A DNA stretch of 64,000 nucleotides. Source: Firmicutes bacterium UBA7510 (GTDB lineage Bacteria; Bacillota; Clostridia; Tissierellales; Sedimentibacteraceae). Within the stretch, counting starts at the first letter, position 1. Each line of letters starts with the position of its first letter. The notes under the pieces are model-generated. The model did no database searches. It was not told where the DNA came from and worked only from the letters and a program-made list of their open reading frames with translations. The stretch spans positions 30,786-94,785 of the forward strand of contig DLNM01000040.1 of the NCBI GenBank assembly GCA_002479485.1, read 5' to 3'. Of this stretch, positions 19,089-26,730 are shown piece by piece. The position numbers and the translations under genes are program-made.

Positions 19089-20224
19089 TTAAAGACGCTA
19101 AAATATTTACTTCTAGTGCTAGAGGAGTGCTAGAAAATCACGATATATTAATTGAAGATGGTAGAATAAAAGAAATTTCACAAAATATAAAAGTAGACAA
19201 TGCACAGGTTATAGATGCAAAAGGCTTAGTTGTAATACCTGGTATAGTTGATGCTCACTCTCACGTAGGAGGATTTGGAGTAGATACTACAAGCCCTGAC
19301 TTAAACGAGATGACAAATCCTTCTACTCCTGAAGTCGAAGCTATATATGCAATTGACCCAAGTACTAGAGATTTTAAGAGAAATTTAGAATCAGGTATTA
19401 CTACAAGCATAATAACTCCGGGGAGTGGAAATGTTGTATGTGGTACTGCTTTCGCTTTAAAATCATATGGAAATAGTGTAGATGAAATGTGTATTAAAAA
19501 TCCAGTTGCACTAAAAGTAGCATTTGGAGGAAATCCGAAGGGCGCTTATGGTGGTAATGGGAAAGCACCTATGACAAGGATGGCAATAGCAGATATTTTA
19601 GTTGATACTTTAAATAAAGGTAAAGTTTATTTGGGAAAAAAAGGTATTGAAGCAAAAGAAAATTTACAATATAATATAGGAATGGAAAATGTTATAAAAG
19701 TTTTGAAAAAGGAAATTCCATTAAAAGTTCACTGTGAGCAATTTGACATATTAACTATAATAAGAATTGCAAAGCAATTTAATGTTGATTTTACAATAGA
19801 GCATGGCTGGGGAGCAAGTAATTTCATTGATGAAATAGCTTCTTCAGGCGTTAAGGGAGTTAACTTTGGTCCTATAGGAATACACATGACTCCTGGAGAA
19901 TGTGGAATAGTAGATATAGATAGTGTTATAGAGCTCGATAAAAGAGGAGTTTTATGTTCACTTATTACAGATGGACCTTTATTTTTACCATATGGAATTA
20001 TACTTCAAGCAGGCGAATTAGTTAGATTTGGATTAGATATTGAAACTGCAATTAAGATGATAACATTAAATCCAGCTAAAATTTGCGATATTTCGGATAG
20101 AGTAGGTTCGATAGAAGTTGGAAAAGATGCGGATTTAGCTATATTCAACGCTATACCAGGGCTTAATACTAACGCTATAGTGGAATATACAATTGTAAAT
20201 GGTGAAATAGCTTATCAGAAATAA
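19079..20224 (+). CDS. Metal-dependent amidohydrolase (imidazolonepropionase/dihydroorotase-like superfamily)
   Basis: A 381-residue cytosolic hydrolase with intact ligands: DAHSH (His60, His62), VHCEQ (His218), IEHGW (His242) and ITDGP (Asp298). This is the pattern of the amidohydrolase subgroup containing imidazolonepropionase-like enzymes, with no carboxylated lysine evident. It should cleave an amide or cyclic amide bond. Being fused transcriptionally to a peptide-type importer, it may process the imported compound, perhaps a modified or cyclic dipeptide; that is inference. AAAGGAGA precedes the ATG inside the end of the preceding gene. Confidence 0.9.
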   Translation: MLVIKDAKIFTSSARGVLENHDILIEDGRIKEISQNIKVDNAQVIDAKGLVVIPGIVDAHSHVGGFGVDTTSPDLNEMTNPSTPEVEAIYAIDPSTRDFKRNLESGITTSIITPGSGNVVCGTAFALKSYGNSVDEMCIKNPVALKVAFGGNPKGAYGGNGKAPMTRMAIADILVDTLNKGKVYLGKKGIEAKENLQYNIGMENVIKVLKKEIPLKVHCEQFDILTIIRIAKQFNVDFTIEHGWGASNFIDEIASSGVKGVNFGPIGIHMTPGECGIVDIDSVIELDKRGVLCSLITDGPLFLPYGIILQAGELVRFGLDIETAIKMITLNPAKICDISDRVGSIEVGKDADLAIFNAIPGLNTNAIVEYTIVNGEIAYQK

Positions 20225-20254
20225 ACAAAGATATTATTATATCGGGAGGAATAA

Positions 20255-20854
20255 ATGCCAAAAAGTACTTTTTTTAATTTGTCAGAGGAAAAAAGGCAAA
20301 GAATTATTAACGCTACAATTGATGAGTTTATAGAGAATAGTTACGAAAATGTACTAATTTCTAACATAGCAAAGCGTTCTAATATACCTGTTGGAAGCTT
20401 TTATCAGTATTTTTATGACAAGGATGATTTATATTTATATTTGTTTTTTGAAATTGATTTAAAAATTCTTGAAATGTGCTATGCGGAAAATGTAAACTAT
20501 ATACACTTAAAAGACAATGTTAATATAGATATAAGCAAATACATATCGGAAAGAGAATTTGCTTTTTATGATACATGGTATTATGTTCCTTATGATGTAA
20601 TGCGTAAGTTTTATTTTGGAGAATATGACAATCGACTTTTTGATATTTGCAGAAGAAATATGGAAAAATTCCTAGAAGAGGGAAAGCTTATAGATAATGT
20701 TGATTTTGAATATCTTTTATATATTTATGTAACATCCACATTCAATATATATATGTATTGTAAAAAAAATAAAATTGAAGATGAAAAAAAGAGAATAGAA
20801 CTAAAGAACACATTCTTTGATACAATATTGGCATATGGTATTTTTAAAAAATAA
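20255..20854 (+). CDS. TetR-family transcriptional regulator
   Basis: A 199-residue regulator. The N-terminal helix-turn-helix is clear: ATIDEFIENSYENVLISNIA, then VPVGSFYQYFYDKDDLYLY-like residues near 45-66. The C-terminal ligand domain is rich in aromatic residues and has no specific family I recognise. CGGGAGGAATAA gives a strong ribosome site. It is the last gene of the importer 1 operon, so it probably autoregulates by binding the 28-bp palindrome on the distal promoter at 12275. Confidence 0.92.
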   Translation: MPKSTFFNLSEEKRQRIINATIDEFIENSYENVLISNIAKRSNIPVGSFYQYFYDKDDLYLYLFFEIDLKILEMCYAENVNYIHLKDNVNIDISKYISEREFAFYDTWYYVPYDVMRKFYFGEYDNRLFDICRRNMEKFLEEGKLIDNVDFEYLLYIYVTSTFNIYMYCKKNKIEDEKKRIELKNTFFDTILAYGIFKK

Positions 20855-20872
20855 ATTGTATATTAAATTAGA

Positions 20873-20902
20873 GTAGATATGTAAAACATATCTGCTTTTT
20901 TT
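20873..20902 (+). terminator. Terminator of the importer 1 operon
   Basis: GTAGATATG (20873-20881) pairs with CATATCTGC (20887-20895, one G-U), then seven Ts. Confidence 0.85.
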
Positions 20903-20968
20903 ATCGCTTATGCTATCGTTGTTATCATTATACCTTATTTTAACTGGTAAAGATAAATTATTCTAGTA

Positions 20969-21038
20969 TATAATAAAGACACCCGCATATATATTAATTA
21001 ATTAAATATTTTAACGGTTTTACTACTATATATGTGGG
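20969..21038 (+). promoter_or_regulatory. Promoter and 5' UTR hairpin that overlaps the ribosome site
   Basis: TATAAT at 20969-20974 predicts a transcript starting near 20981. CCCGCATATATA (20982-20993), at the very 5' end, can pair with TATATATGTGGG (21027-21038) over 12 bp with one G-U. The 3' arm takes up the first Gs of the GGGAGG ribosome site for the gene at 21049. This could hold translation off until the stem is opened. Confidence 0.5.
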
Positions 21039-21048
21039 AGGTTTTTTT

Positions 21049-22134
21049 GTGAATAATAATAAAAATTATAGAATAATGAAATTCTTTGAAGCGACTGATA
21101 AATCATGTAATGGGAAAGGCTATGTTAAAATTGATATGAGAGGAAACAGAGGTTCTATAACAGTAAATGTAGAGAATCTTAGTGATGGTAAAGCTGCTAG
21201 TGAAGTTTATCTGTATAAAAACAAGGATGAAAAAATTAAAATTGGACCAATTAATTCTAAAAGAGGTAGACTTCAAAGAAGTATAGTATTAAATGGTAAG
21301 GATGAGCCTATTGAAAATTATAATATTTGCGGTGTTGTTTTAGATAATAAAATACTTATGTATGCGCCAGTATTTATGCCACCTCAAGTAAGTCAACTTA
21401 ATATTTTATTAAATGAAGAAGAGGCTATAGCTGAGTATATTCCTGAACCTGAAGTAATGCTAGAGATAGAAGAGGAAAAGATTATTCAGTGCGAAGATGA
21501 ATTAGAAGACGATTTACATGTAAATGTAGAGCCTCAAAATGATGAGAGTAATCAAGAGGTAAATTATAGTTATCAAGAAATAAATTATGATTATCAAGAA
21601 GAGAATAATAATGTAGAAGAAGAAATGGAGATAAATATAACTAAGGATGATGAAGAATCAGAATTTGTTGAACAGTGTGGTAGAGTTTTTAATAACGAAT
21701 ATGAGAGAAAATTGTTTACATTGCTTAAAGAGTTCGAATCTGTAAAACCCCTAGCTAATAATATAAAAAGCATGAGTTGGTGGAAGGTAACATACGATGA
21801 GAATAGTGTATATAAAGGATTTTTACCATATTTTAATCAGATAATAACTACATATTATCCATACCCTATGTCAAATCATATTACTACATGTCAGACATTA
21901 TTGAAAAAGCATGGGTACTATTTGTTTGGAATATATGAGGAAAATGGGAAAATAGCAAAATATGTATATGGTGTGCCTGGAAAGTTTACAAGAGACCAAC
22001 AACCATATAGAGGTGTTACTGGATTTAAAAATTGGTCGTACAAAAGCAATGATATTCCTGGTGATTATGGTTATTGGCTAGCATTCATTGATGCTAACAC
22101 GGGTGCAGTTTCTGATGCACCAGAGATAGAATAA
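21049..22134 (+). CDS. Acidic two-domain protein of unknown function
   Basis: A 361-residue soluble protein. The N-terminal domain (about 1-115) is beta-rich and carries VKIDMRGNRGSITVNVENLS. A highly acidic, low-complexity linker (about 120-215) includes a Tyr/Gln/Glu repeat (NYSYQEINYDYQEE). The C-terminal domain (about 220-361) is aromatic-rich with GYYLFGIYEENGK and a YGVPGKFTRDQQPY segment. I recall similar two-domain proteins in spore-forming Clostridia but cannot name a function. GTG at 21049 is chosen because GGGAGGT ends seven bases before it. The ribosome site lies in a predicted hairpin. Confidence 0.8.
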   Translation: MNNNKNYRIMKFFEATDKSCNGKGYVKIDMRGNRGSITVNVENLSDGKAASEVYLYKNKDEKIKIGPINSKRGRLQRSIVLNGKDEPIENYNICGVVLDNKILMYAPVFMPPQVSQLNILLNEEEAIAEYIPEPEVMLEIEEEKIIQCEDELEDDLHVNVEPQNDESNQEVNYSYQEINYDYQEENNNVEEEMEINITKDDEESEFVEQCGRVFNNEYERKLFTLLKEFESVKPLANNIKSMSWWKVTYDENSVYKGFLPYFNQIITTYYPYPMSNHITTCQTLLKKHGYYLFGIYEENGKIAKYVYGVPGKFTRDQQPYRGVTGFKNWSYKSNDIPGDYGYWLAFIDANTGAVSDAPEIE

Positions 22135-22175
22135 AAAAATAATTTAGCGCACTAGTCGCTAAATTATTTTTTTGT
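22135..22175. terminator. Bidirectional terminator
   Basis: AATAATTTAGCG (22138-22149) pairs with CGCTAAATTATT (22157-22168), with A and T tracts flanking both sides. It serves the convergent genes ending at 22134 and 22159. Confidence 0.85.
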
Positions 22176-22899
22176 TTAAACTTGTTATTTTTATTATTTT
22201 AGTTTTAGGATAAATGTTTTGATAATTATCTGAGAACATTTTTGTTATTTCAAACTCGCTATCAAAATGCATCGGGATAAAAACTTTCGGCTCTAAGTGT
22301 TTTATGAAGTAATTTCCACCCATAGCATAGTTTTCCTCTAACCTTTTATCTATAGGAAAAAAGGCAATGTCAATTGATTTATTAGCTTTTTTTATTTGTT
22401 CTACAGTATTTTTGTATAAATTTTCCATATACTCAGCTTCTTCTTTAGTGTCATCAGACCATGCCCACCAGTTTAAATCTCCAGCATGAAAAATTATCTT
22501 ATTCTCCGCGTCAATCATAAAGCTTACACCTAAATCGGTTGAAGAAAATGCATTTATTGTTAAGTCTCCTAATTTAAGAGTATTTCCTGGACTAATAAAA
22601 TTTATATTAGATGAAGACGAAGCTAAAACTTTATCAAGTTTGATGTCATCACTTAATATATAAAACGTGTTTGAGGAATCAAAATCAAATATTTTTTTGT
22701 TAAAATGATCACTATGACTATGGGAAACAAAAATATAAAATGGTTTATTTGATTCTAAAATGGTTTTTATTAAACCATCAAAGTCAAAATCCTGCTCATT
22801 TTTATAACCGCAGTGCTTATAGTAATCAAACATCATATAACAGCTATCAAATTCTAATATAAAACAGCTATGGTGTACATAATAAACTTTAATATTCAT
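22159..22899 (-). CDS. MBL-fold metal-dependent hydrolase
   Basis: A 246-residue metallo-beta-lactamase-fold protein with the signature SHSHSDHF near residue 69 and further metal ligands in HAGDLNWW near 139 and PMHFD near 211. The set resembles UlaG-like/RomA-like hydrolases of unknown substrate. ATG at 22899 lies two bases after the fba stop codon and has only a weak ribosome site (AAAAGATAAT), implying translation by coupling to the aldolase. Coupling to a glycolytic gene is unusual and gives no firm functional clue. Confidence 0.88.
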   Translation of the reverse strand: MNIKVYYVHHSCFILEFDSCYMMFDYYKHCGYKNEQDFDFDGLIKTILESNKPFYIFVSHSHSDHFNKKIFDFDSSNTFYILSDDIKLDKVLASSSSNINFISPGNTLKLGDLTINAFSSTDLGVSFMIDAENKIIFHAGDLNWWAWSDDTKEEAEYMENLYKNTVEQIKKANKSIDIAFFPIDKRLEENYAMGGNYFIKHLEPKVFIPMHFDSEFEITKMFSDNYQNIYPKTKIIKITSLNKKII

Positions 22900-22900
22900 A

Positions 22901-23830
22901 TTATCTTTTGCCGCTGCATCCAAGTACATTAACTATTTTATGTTGAACCATATCTTTGATAGCGTCTCTAGCTGGTCCTAAGTATTTTCTTGGATCAAAC
23001 TCAGCTGGATTTTCTGTAAGAATCCTTCTTATAGAAGCTGTCATAGCTAATCTTAAATCAGTATCTATATTAATTTTACAAATTCCAAGCTTAGATGCTC
23101 TTTTTAACATTTCCTCTGGAACACCTTGAGCTCCTGGAACTGCACCACCGTATTTATTGCATAAATCTACAAATTCTCTAGGAACCGATGAAGCCCCATG
23201 TAAAACCAATGGGAAGTTTGGTAGAAGCTTTGTAATAGTTTCAAGTCTATCAAAATCTAGACTTGGTTCACCTTTGAACTTATAAGCTCCATGTGAGGTT
23301 CCAATAGCAATTGCAAGGGAATCAACACCAGTTTCTTTAACAAATCTAACAGCTTCCTCAGGAACTGTATATGTGGCATCTTTGGCGCTTACATTAACAG
23401 CATCTTCTACTCCAGCTAGCTTTCCAAGCTCACCTTCAACAACAACGCCCTTTGAATGTGCATAATCAACAACTCGTTTTGTCAATTCTATATTTTGCTC
23501 TAGTGGATATTTTGAGCCATCTATCATTACAGAAGTAAAACCACCATCTATGCATGATTTGCAAATTTCAAAATCATCACCATGATCTAAATGAAGCACT
23601 ATATCTAAACCTGTGTCTTCAATGGCAGCTTCAACTAACTTTCTTAAATATATAGGACTAGCATACTTTCTAGCACCAGCCGATACTTGAAGTATTAATG
23701 GTGCATTTTCTTCCTTATGTGCTGCAACTATGCCTTGAATTATTTCCATATTATTAACGTTGAAAGCCCCTACTGCGTATCCGCCTTCATAAGCTTTTCT
23801 AAACATTTCAGTTGATGTAACTAGAGCCAT
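22901..23830 (-). CDS. fba: Class II fructose-1,6-bisphosphate aldolase
   Basis: A 309-residue zinc aldolase of glycolysis/gluconeogenesis. Family marks are VLHLDHGDDFE near 78 (zinc-binding His and catalytic Asp), SVMIDGSK near 100, GTSHGAYK near 177, LHGASSVP near 209 and the phosphate-binding KINIDTDLR near 251. The length matches the bacterial class II type. AGGAGGAGTTTAAA precedes the ATG. It is followed directly by the MBL-fold gene. Confidence 0.96.
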   Translation of the reverse strand: MALVTSTEMFRKAYEGGYAVGAFNVNNMEIIQGIVAAHKEENAPLILQVSAGARKYASPIYLRKLVEAAIEDTGLDIVLHLDHGDDFEICKSCIDGGFTSVMIDGSKYPLEQNIELTKRVVDYAHSKGVVVEGELGKLAGVEDAVNVSAKDATYTVPEEAVRFVKETGVDSLAIAIGTSHGAYKFKGEPSLDFDRLETITKLLPNFPLVLHGASSVPREFVDLCNKYGGAVPGAQGVPEEMLKRASKLGICKINIDTDLRLAMTASIRRILTENPAEFDPRKYLGPARDAIKDMVQHKIVNVLGCSGKR

Positions 23831-24074
23831 TTTAAACTCCTCCTATAATTAATATTAATTTCAATTAAAGTATACATTATTGATATATAATTTGCAAGTA
23901 ATAGAACAAGTGTAAAAGAATTTTTAAATAACAATAAAAATATAACCTGACCCCATAAAATTAATATGTATACATATAGAAAATATTTGAATATTTATAA
24001 GATTAATGTTAAAATTAATATATAATAACGTTGTCATCGTTGAATTTTTAATAAAAACAAATTTAGGAGGCTTT

Positions 24075-25616
24075 ATGAAGGAATTGGAGAATATCGAAAA
24101 CAATATTGAAAACAATATCAAAGATTTTGTATGTAAGTATGAAGAATACAGAGAAAAACTAAAAGCATATAACTATGCTATGTGGATGATAAGCTGGGAC
24201 TCGTCTACTGAAGCACCGAAAGGCTGCTTTGAAGAAAGAGCGAAGTATACTGGCATATTATCTGAAGAATCTTATAAATTGCAGACATCTAAAGAGTATA
24301 TAGAAACAGTAGCAAAGCTGTTTGAAAACAGGGATAAGCTTGACAACTCTATGGCTCATGAGATTGTAGAGGTTAAAAAGGATGTAGACAAAATATTAAA
24401 AATACCTATGGAAGAATATGTAGAGTTTCAAATGCTTTTAGCGACAAGCCAAAATACATGGACAGAAGCAAAAATAAAAAATGATTTTGAAATTTTTAAA
24501 CCTTGTTTAGAAAAGATAGTTGTTTTTATTAGAAAATATGCTAAGTATTTAGAAACAGATATTCTTAAAGGCTACGATGTTTTACTCGATGATTTTGAAC
24601 CGGGATTTACAACAAAAGAATATGACGAGTTTTTTGGAGTATTAAAAAAGGAATTAGTACCATTTGTTAAGGAAATAACAAGTAAAAAATTAAATTATAA
24701 TAACGACTTTGAAAAGGAAACATACCCAAGATTAGATCAAATAGAATTCGCTAAATATATACAAAAAGTAATGTGCTACGATACAAATCACGGATTGATG
24801 AAGGAAAGTGAGCATCCATTTACGTCGGGAACATCTACAAAAGATGTAAGATTTACAGTTCATTATTATGAGGATTTGCTTGTATCTAGCATATTTTCTG
24901 CAATTCATGAATTAGGTCATGCTACCTATGAGCAACAGTGTAACCCAGAATTAGATGATACATTTGTTGGCGGTGGTGCTTCAATGGCTATGCATGAATC
25001 GCAATCTAGGTTTTATGAAAATATTATAGGAAGAAGTTTAGAATTTTGGAAAATACACTATGGCAAGCTTCAGGAAACATTTAAGGAGCAATTAGAATAT
25101 ACAACTCTATATGACTTTTATAAAGCTATAAATAAGGTTGAAAATTCATTAATTAGAACAGAAGCAGATGAACTTACTTATCCTCTACACATAATGATTA
25201 GATATGATATTGAAAGAATGCTTTTAAAAGGTGAAATAGAAGTTTCTGACTTGCCAAATATTTGGGATAAGATGGTTAAAGAATACTTAGGTATAGATGT
25301 TCCAAGTGTTAGTGAGGGAGTGTTGCAGGATGTTCATTGGTCAAACGGAACCTTCGGATATTTTCCGACTTATGCTCTTGGTTCTGCATATGCAGCTCAA
25401 ATATATAATAAAATGAAACAGGAAATTGATGTTGAAAACGCATTATCTAATGGAACAACCAAGGAAATTAATGAGTGGTTAAAAGAAAAAATTCACAAAT
25501 ACGGTAGAACAAAATATCCTAATGAGCTATTAATGATAGCGACTGGAGAAGAATTTAACCCTATGTATTATGTAAATTATCTAAAGGACAAATATTCTAA
25601 AATTTATAATATATAA
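24075..25616 (+). CDS. M32 family metallocarboxypeptidase
   Basis: A 513-residue cytosolic carboxypeptidase of the Taq type. The zinc motif HELGH with following ATYEQQ lies near residue 288, and the family-specific HESQSRFYEN near 320. M32 enzymes remove C-terminal residues from peptides with broad specificity, which fits peptide catabolism. ATG at 24075 is chosen because TTAGGAGGCTTT lies just upstream; in-frame codons back to 24006 lack a ribosome site. A 14-bp palindrome (ATATGTATACATAT, 23964-23977) lies about 100 bp upstream and may be an operator. Confidence 0.95.
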   Translation: MKELENIENNIENNIKDFVCKYEEYREKLKAYNYAMWMISWDSSTEAPKGCFEERAKYTGILSEESYKLQTSKEYIETVAKLFENRDKLDNSMAHEIVEVKKDVDKILKIPMEEYVEFQMLLATSQNTWTEAKIKNDFEIFKPCLEKIVVFIRKYAKYLETDILKGYDVLLDDFEPGFTTKEYDEFFGVLKKELVPFVKEITSKKLNYNNDFEKETYPRLDQIEFAKYIQKVMCYDTNHGLMKESEHPFTSGTSTKDVRFTVHYYEDLLVSSIFSAIHELGHATYEQQCNPELDDTFVGGGASMAMHESQSRFYENIIGRSLEFWKIHYGKLQETFKEQLEYTTLYDFYKAINKVENSLIRTEADELTYPLHIMIRYDIERMLLKGEIEVSDLPNIWDKMVKEYLGIDVPSVSEGVLQDVHWSNGTFGYFPTYALGSAYAAQIYNKMKQEIDVENALSNGTTKEINEWLKEKIHKYGRTKYPNELLMIATGEEFNPMYYVNYLKDKYSKIYNI

Positions 25617-25628
25617 GATTGAACAATA

Positions 25629-25653
25629 AAAGAGCAGTGTTTACTGCTCTTTA
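25629..25653. terminator. Bidirectional terminator between convergent genes
   Basis: AAAGAGCAGT (25629-25638) and ACTGCTCTTT (25643-25652) form a 10-bp stem with a GTTT loop, overlapping the stop of the minus-strand gene. Confidence 0.75.
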
Positions 25654-25800
25654 ATGTTCTTGTTCTAAACCTTTTTCATATGAATCACATTTTTTTAAGA
25701 TACATTTATTATCAATATTATGAATACATGCAACATTTCCACACTTAGTAAAACTGATTTTTGCAATTACTTCACTAAAATCCTTCATTTTCATTTTCAT
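25651..25800 (-). CDS. Small Cys-rich protein (DUF1540-like)
   Basis: A 49-residue protein with four spaced cysteines (FTKCGNVACIHN and CILKKCDS) in the pattern of DUF1540 small metal-binding proteins of Clostridia. Such proteins probably bind a metal or an Fe-S centre, but no function is established. ATG at 25800 is preferred because GGAGGTACGTT lies directly upstream; a longer frame to 25851 lacks a ribosome site. Its stop codon sits in a bidirectional terminator. Confidence 0.75.
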   Translation of the reverse strand: MKMKMKDFSEVIAKISFTKCGNVACIHNIDNKCILKKCDSYEKGLEQEH

Positions 25801-26231
25801 AACGTACCTCCGGTGATTAATTATAATAATATAATAACACGTTTTGTGCAACGTGTAAATAAATTAATGCAAAATAATTTAAAAAAAGATACAAAATAAA
25901 GAAAAATAAACGCAATATGCAACAAAATAATTGTAAGTTGCAAAAACAAATATTAAATTAGCTTTCGACGTGCAAGAATTATTTAATAATTTTCAAATTT
26001 TATGAATACATGAATACGATTTTTGACAAATAACTACGATATTTTTAAAAGTGCTTTTTATGAGCTTATTTTAAGTGTAGTTTCTTTGAAAAAAAATAAA
26101 AATTACCTTGCAATTTATGGCATTCTTTGATAGAGTTTTATTAATATATTCATAATATTTTTTTAATCTATTAAATTGATATTTAAGAATATACAATAAT
26201 GCCAGTGGCTATATAAGAAAGGATGTTGAAT
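25801..26231. other. Intergenic region, about 430 bp
   Basis: A very AT-rich gap with no convincing gene. It should contain the promoter of the minus-strand Cys-rich gene near 25820-25860. A plus-strand promoter candidate with TTGATA near 26127 and CATAAT about 18 bases later could drive the gene at 26232. A second TTGACA near 26019 has a weak -10. No structured RNA was recognised. Confidence 0.5.
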
Positions 26232-26582
26232 ATGAGCGATAAACATAATTGTAACTGTGGTTGTAACTGTGGCGACGATGATTGCTGTGATGACGATTTT
26301 GAAATAATGACACTTACTTTAGAAGACGGTACTGAGATAGAGTGTGCTATAATAGGAATTTTCCCTGTAGAAGAAAAAGAATATATAGCTTTAATACCAG
26401 TAGATGATATTGATTCTGAAGATGGAGAAGTATTCTTATACGGTGTTGAAGAAACAGAAGATGGTGAATTAGATTTAATTTCAATAGAATCTGATGAAGA
26501 GTATGATATTGTTGCCAAAGTTTTCGATGAACTTATGGAAGAAGAGTATTCAGACGAAGACGAGGAAGAAGACCAAGAATAA
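26232..26582 (+). CDS. DUF1292-type acidic protein with Cys-rich N-terminus
   Basis: A 116-residue acidic protein. The first 22 residues are rich in Cys and Asp (NCNCGCNCGDDDCC), suggesting metal binding. The rest matches the DUF1292 (YrzB-like) pattern: MTLTLEDGTEIECAIIGIF, then DIDSEDGEVFLYGVEE and a poly-acidic tail. The family is widespread in Bacillota, often near ribonuclease or division genes, and has no known function. The ATG at 26232 has AAAGGATG at a good distance. It stands alone with its own terminator at 26633. Confidence 0.85.
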   Translation: MSDKHNCNCGCNCGDDDCCDDDFEIMTLTLEDGTEIECAIIGIFPVEEKEYIALIPVDDIDSEDGEVFLYGVEETEDGELDLISIESDEEYDIVAKVFDELMEEEYSDEDEEEDQE

Positions 26583-26632
26583 TAATTAGAATTATAAATA
26601 ATTATGATAAATATAATTATTTGTAAATGTTT

Positions 26633-26670
26633 AAGCACTTCTGTAAGATTATTATAGAAGTGCTTTTTAT
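26633..26670 (+). terminator. Terminator after the DUF1292-type gene
   Basis: AAGCACTTCTGTAA (26633-26646) pairs with TTATAGAAGTGCTT (26652-26665), then TTTA. Confidence 0.85.
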
Positions 26671-26730
26671 GAACAAACAAATTTAATATTTAAACGTAAT
26701 TTGATAGAGCAACTTTGGAGGTTATAACGT

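Noticed and set aside
26183..26680. Long minus-strand frame rich in serine, opposite the DUF1292-type gene
   Set aside because: It is the antisense of an acidic GAA/GAT-rich gene, which reads as Ser-rich; no ribosome site and low-complexity product.
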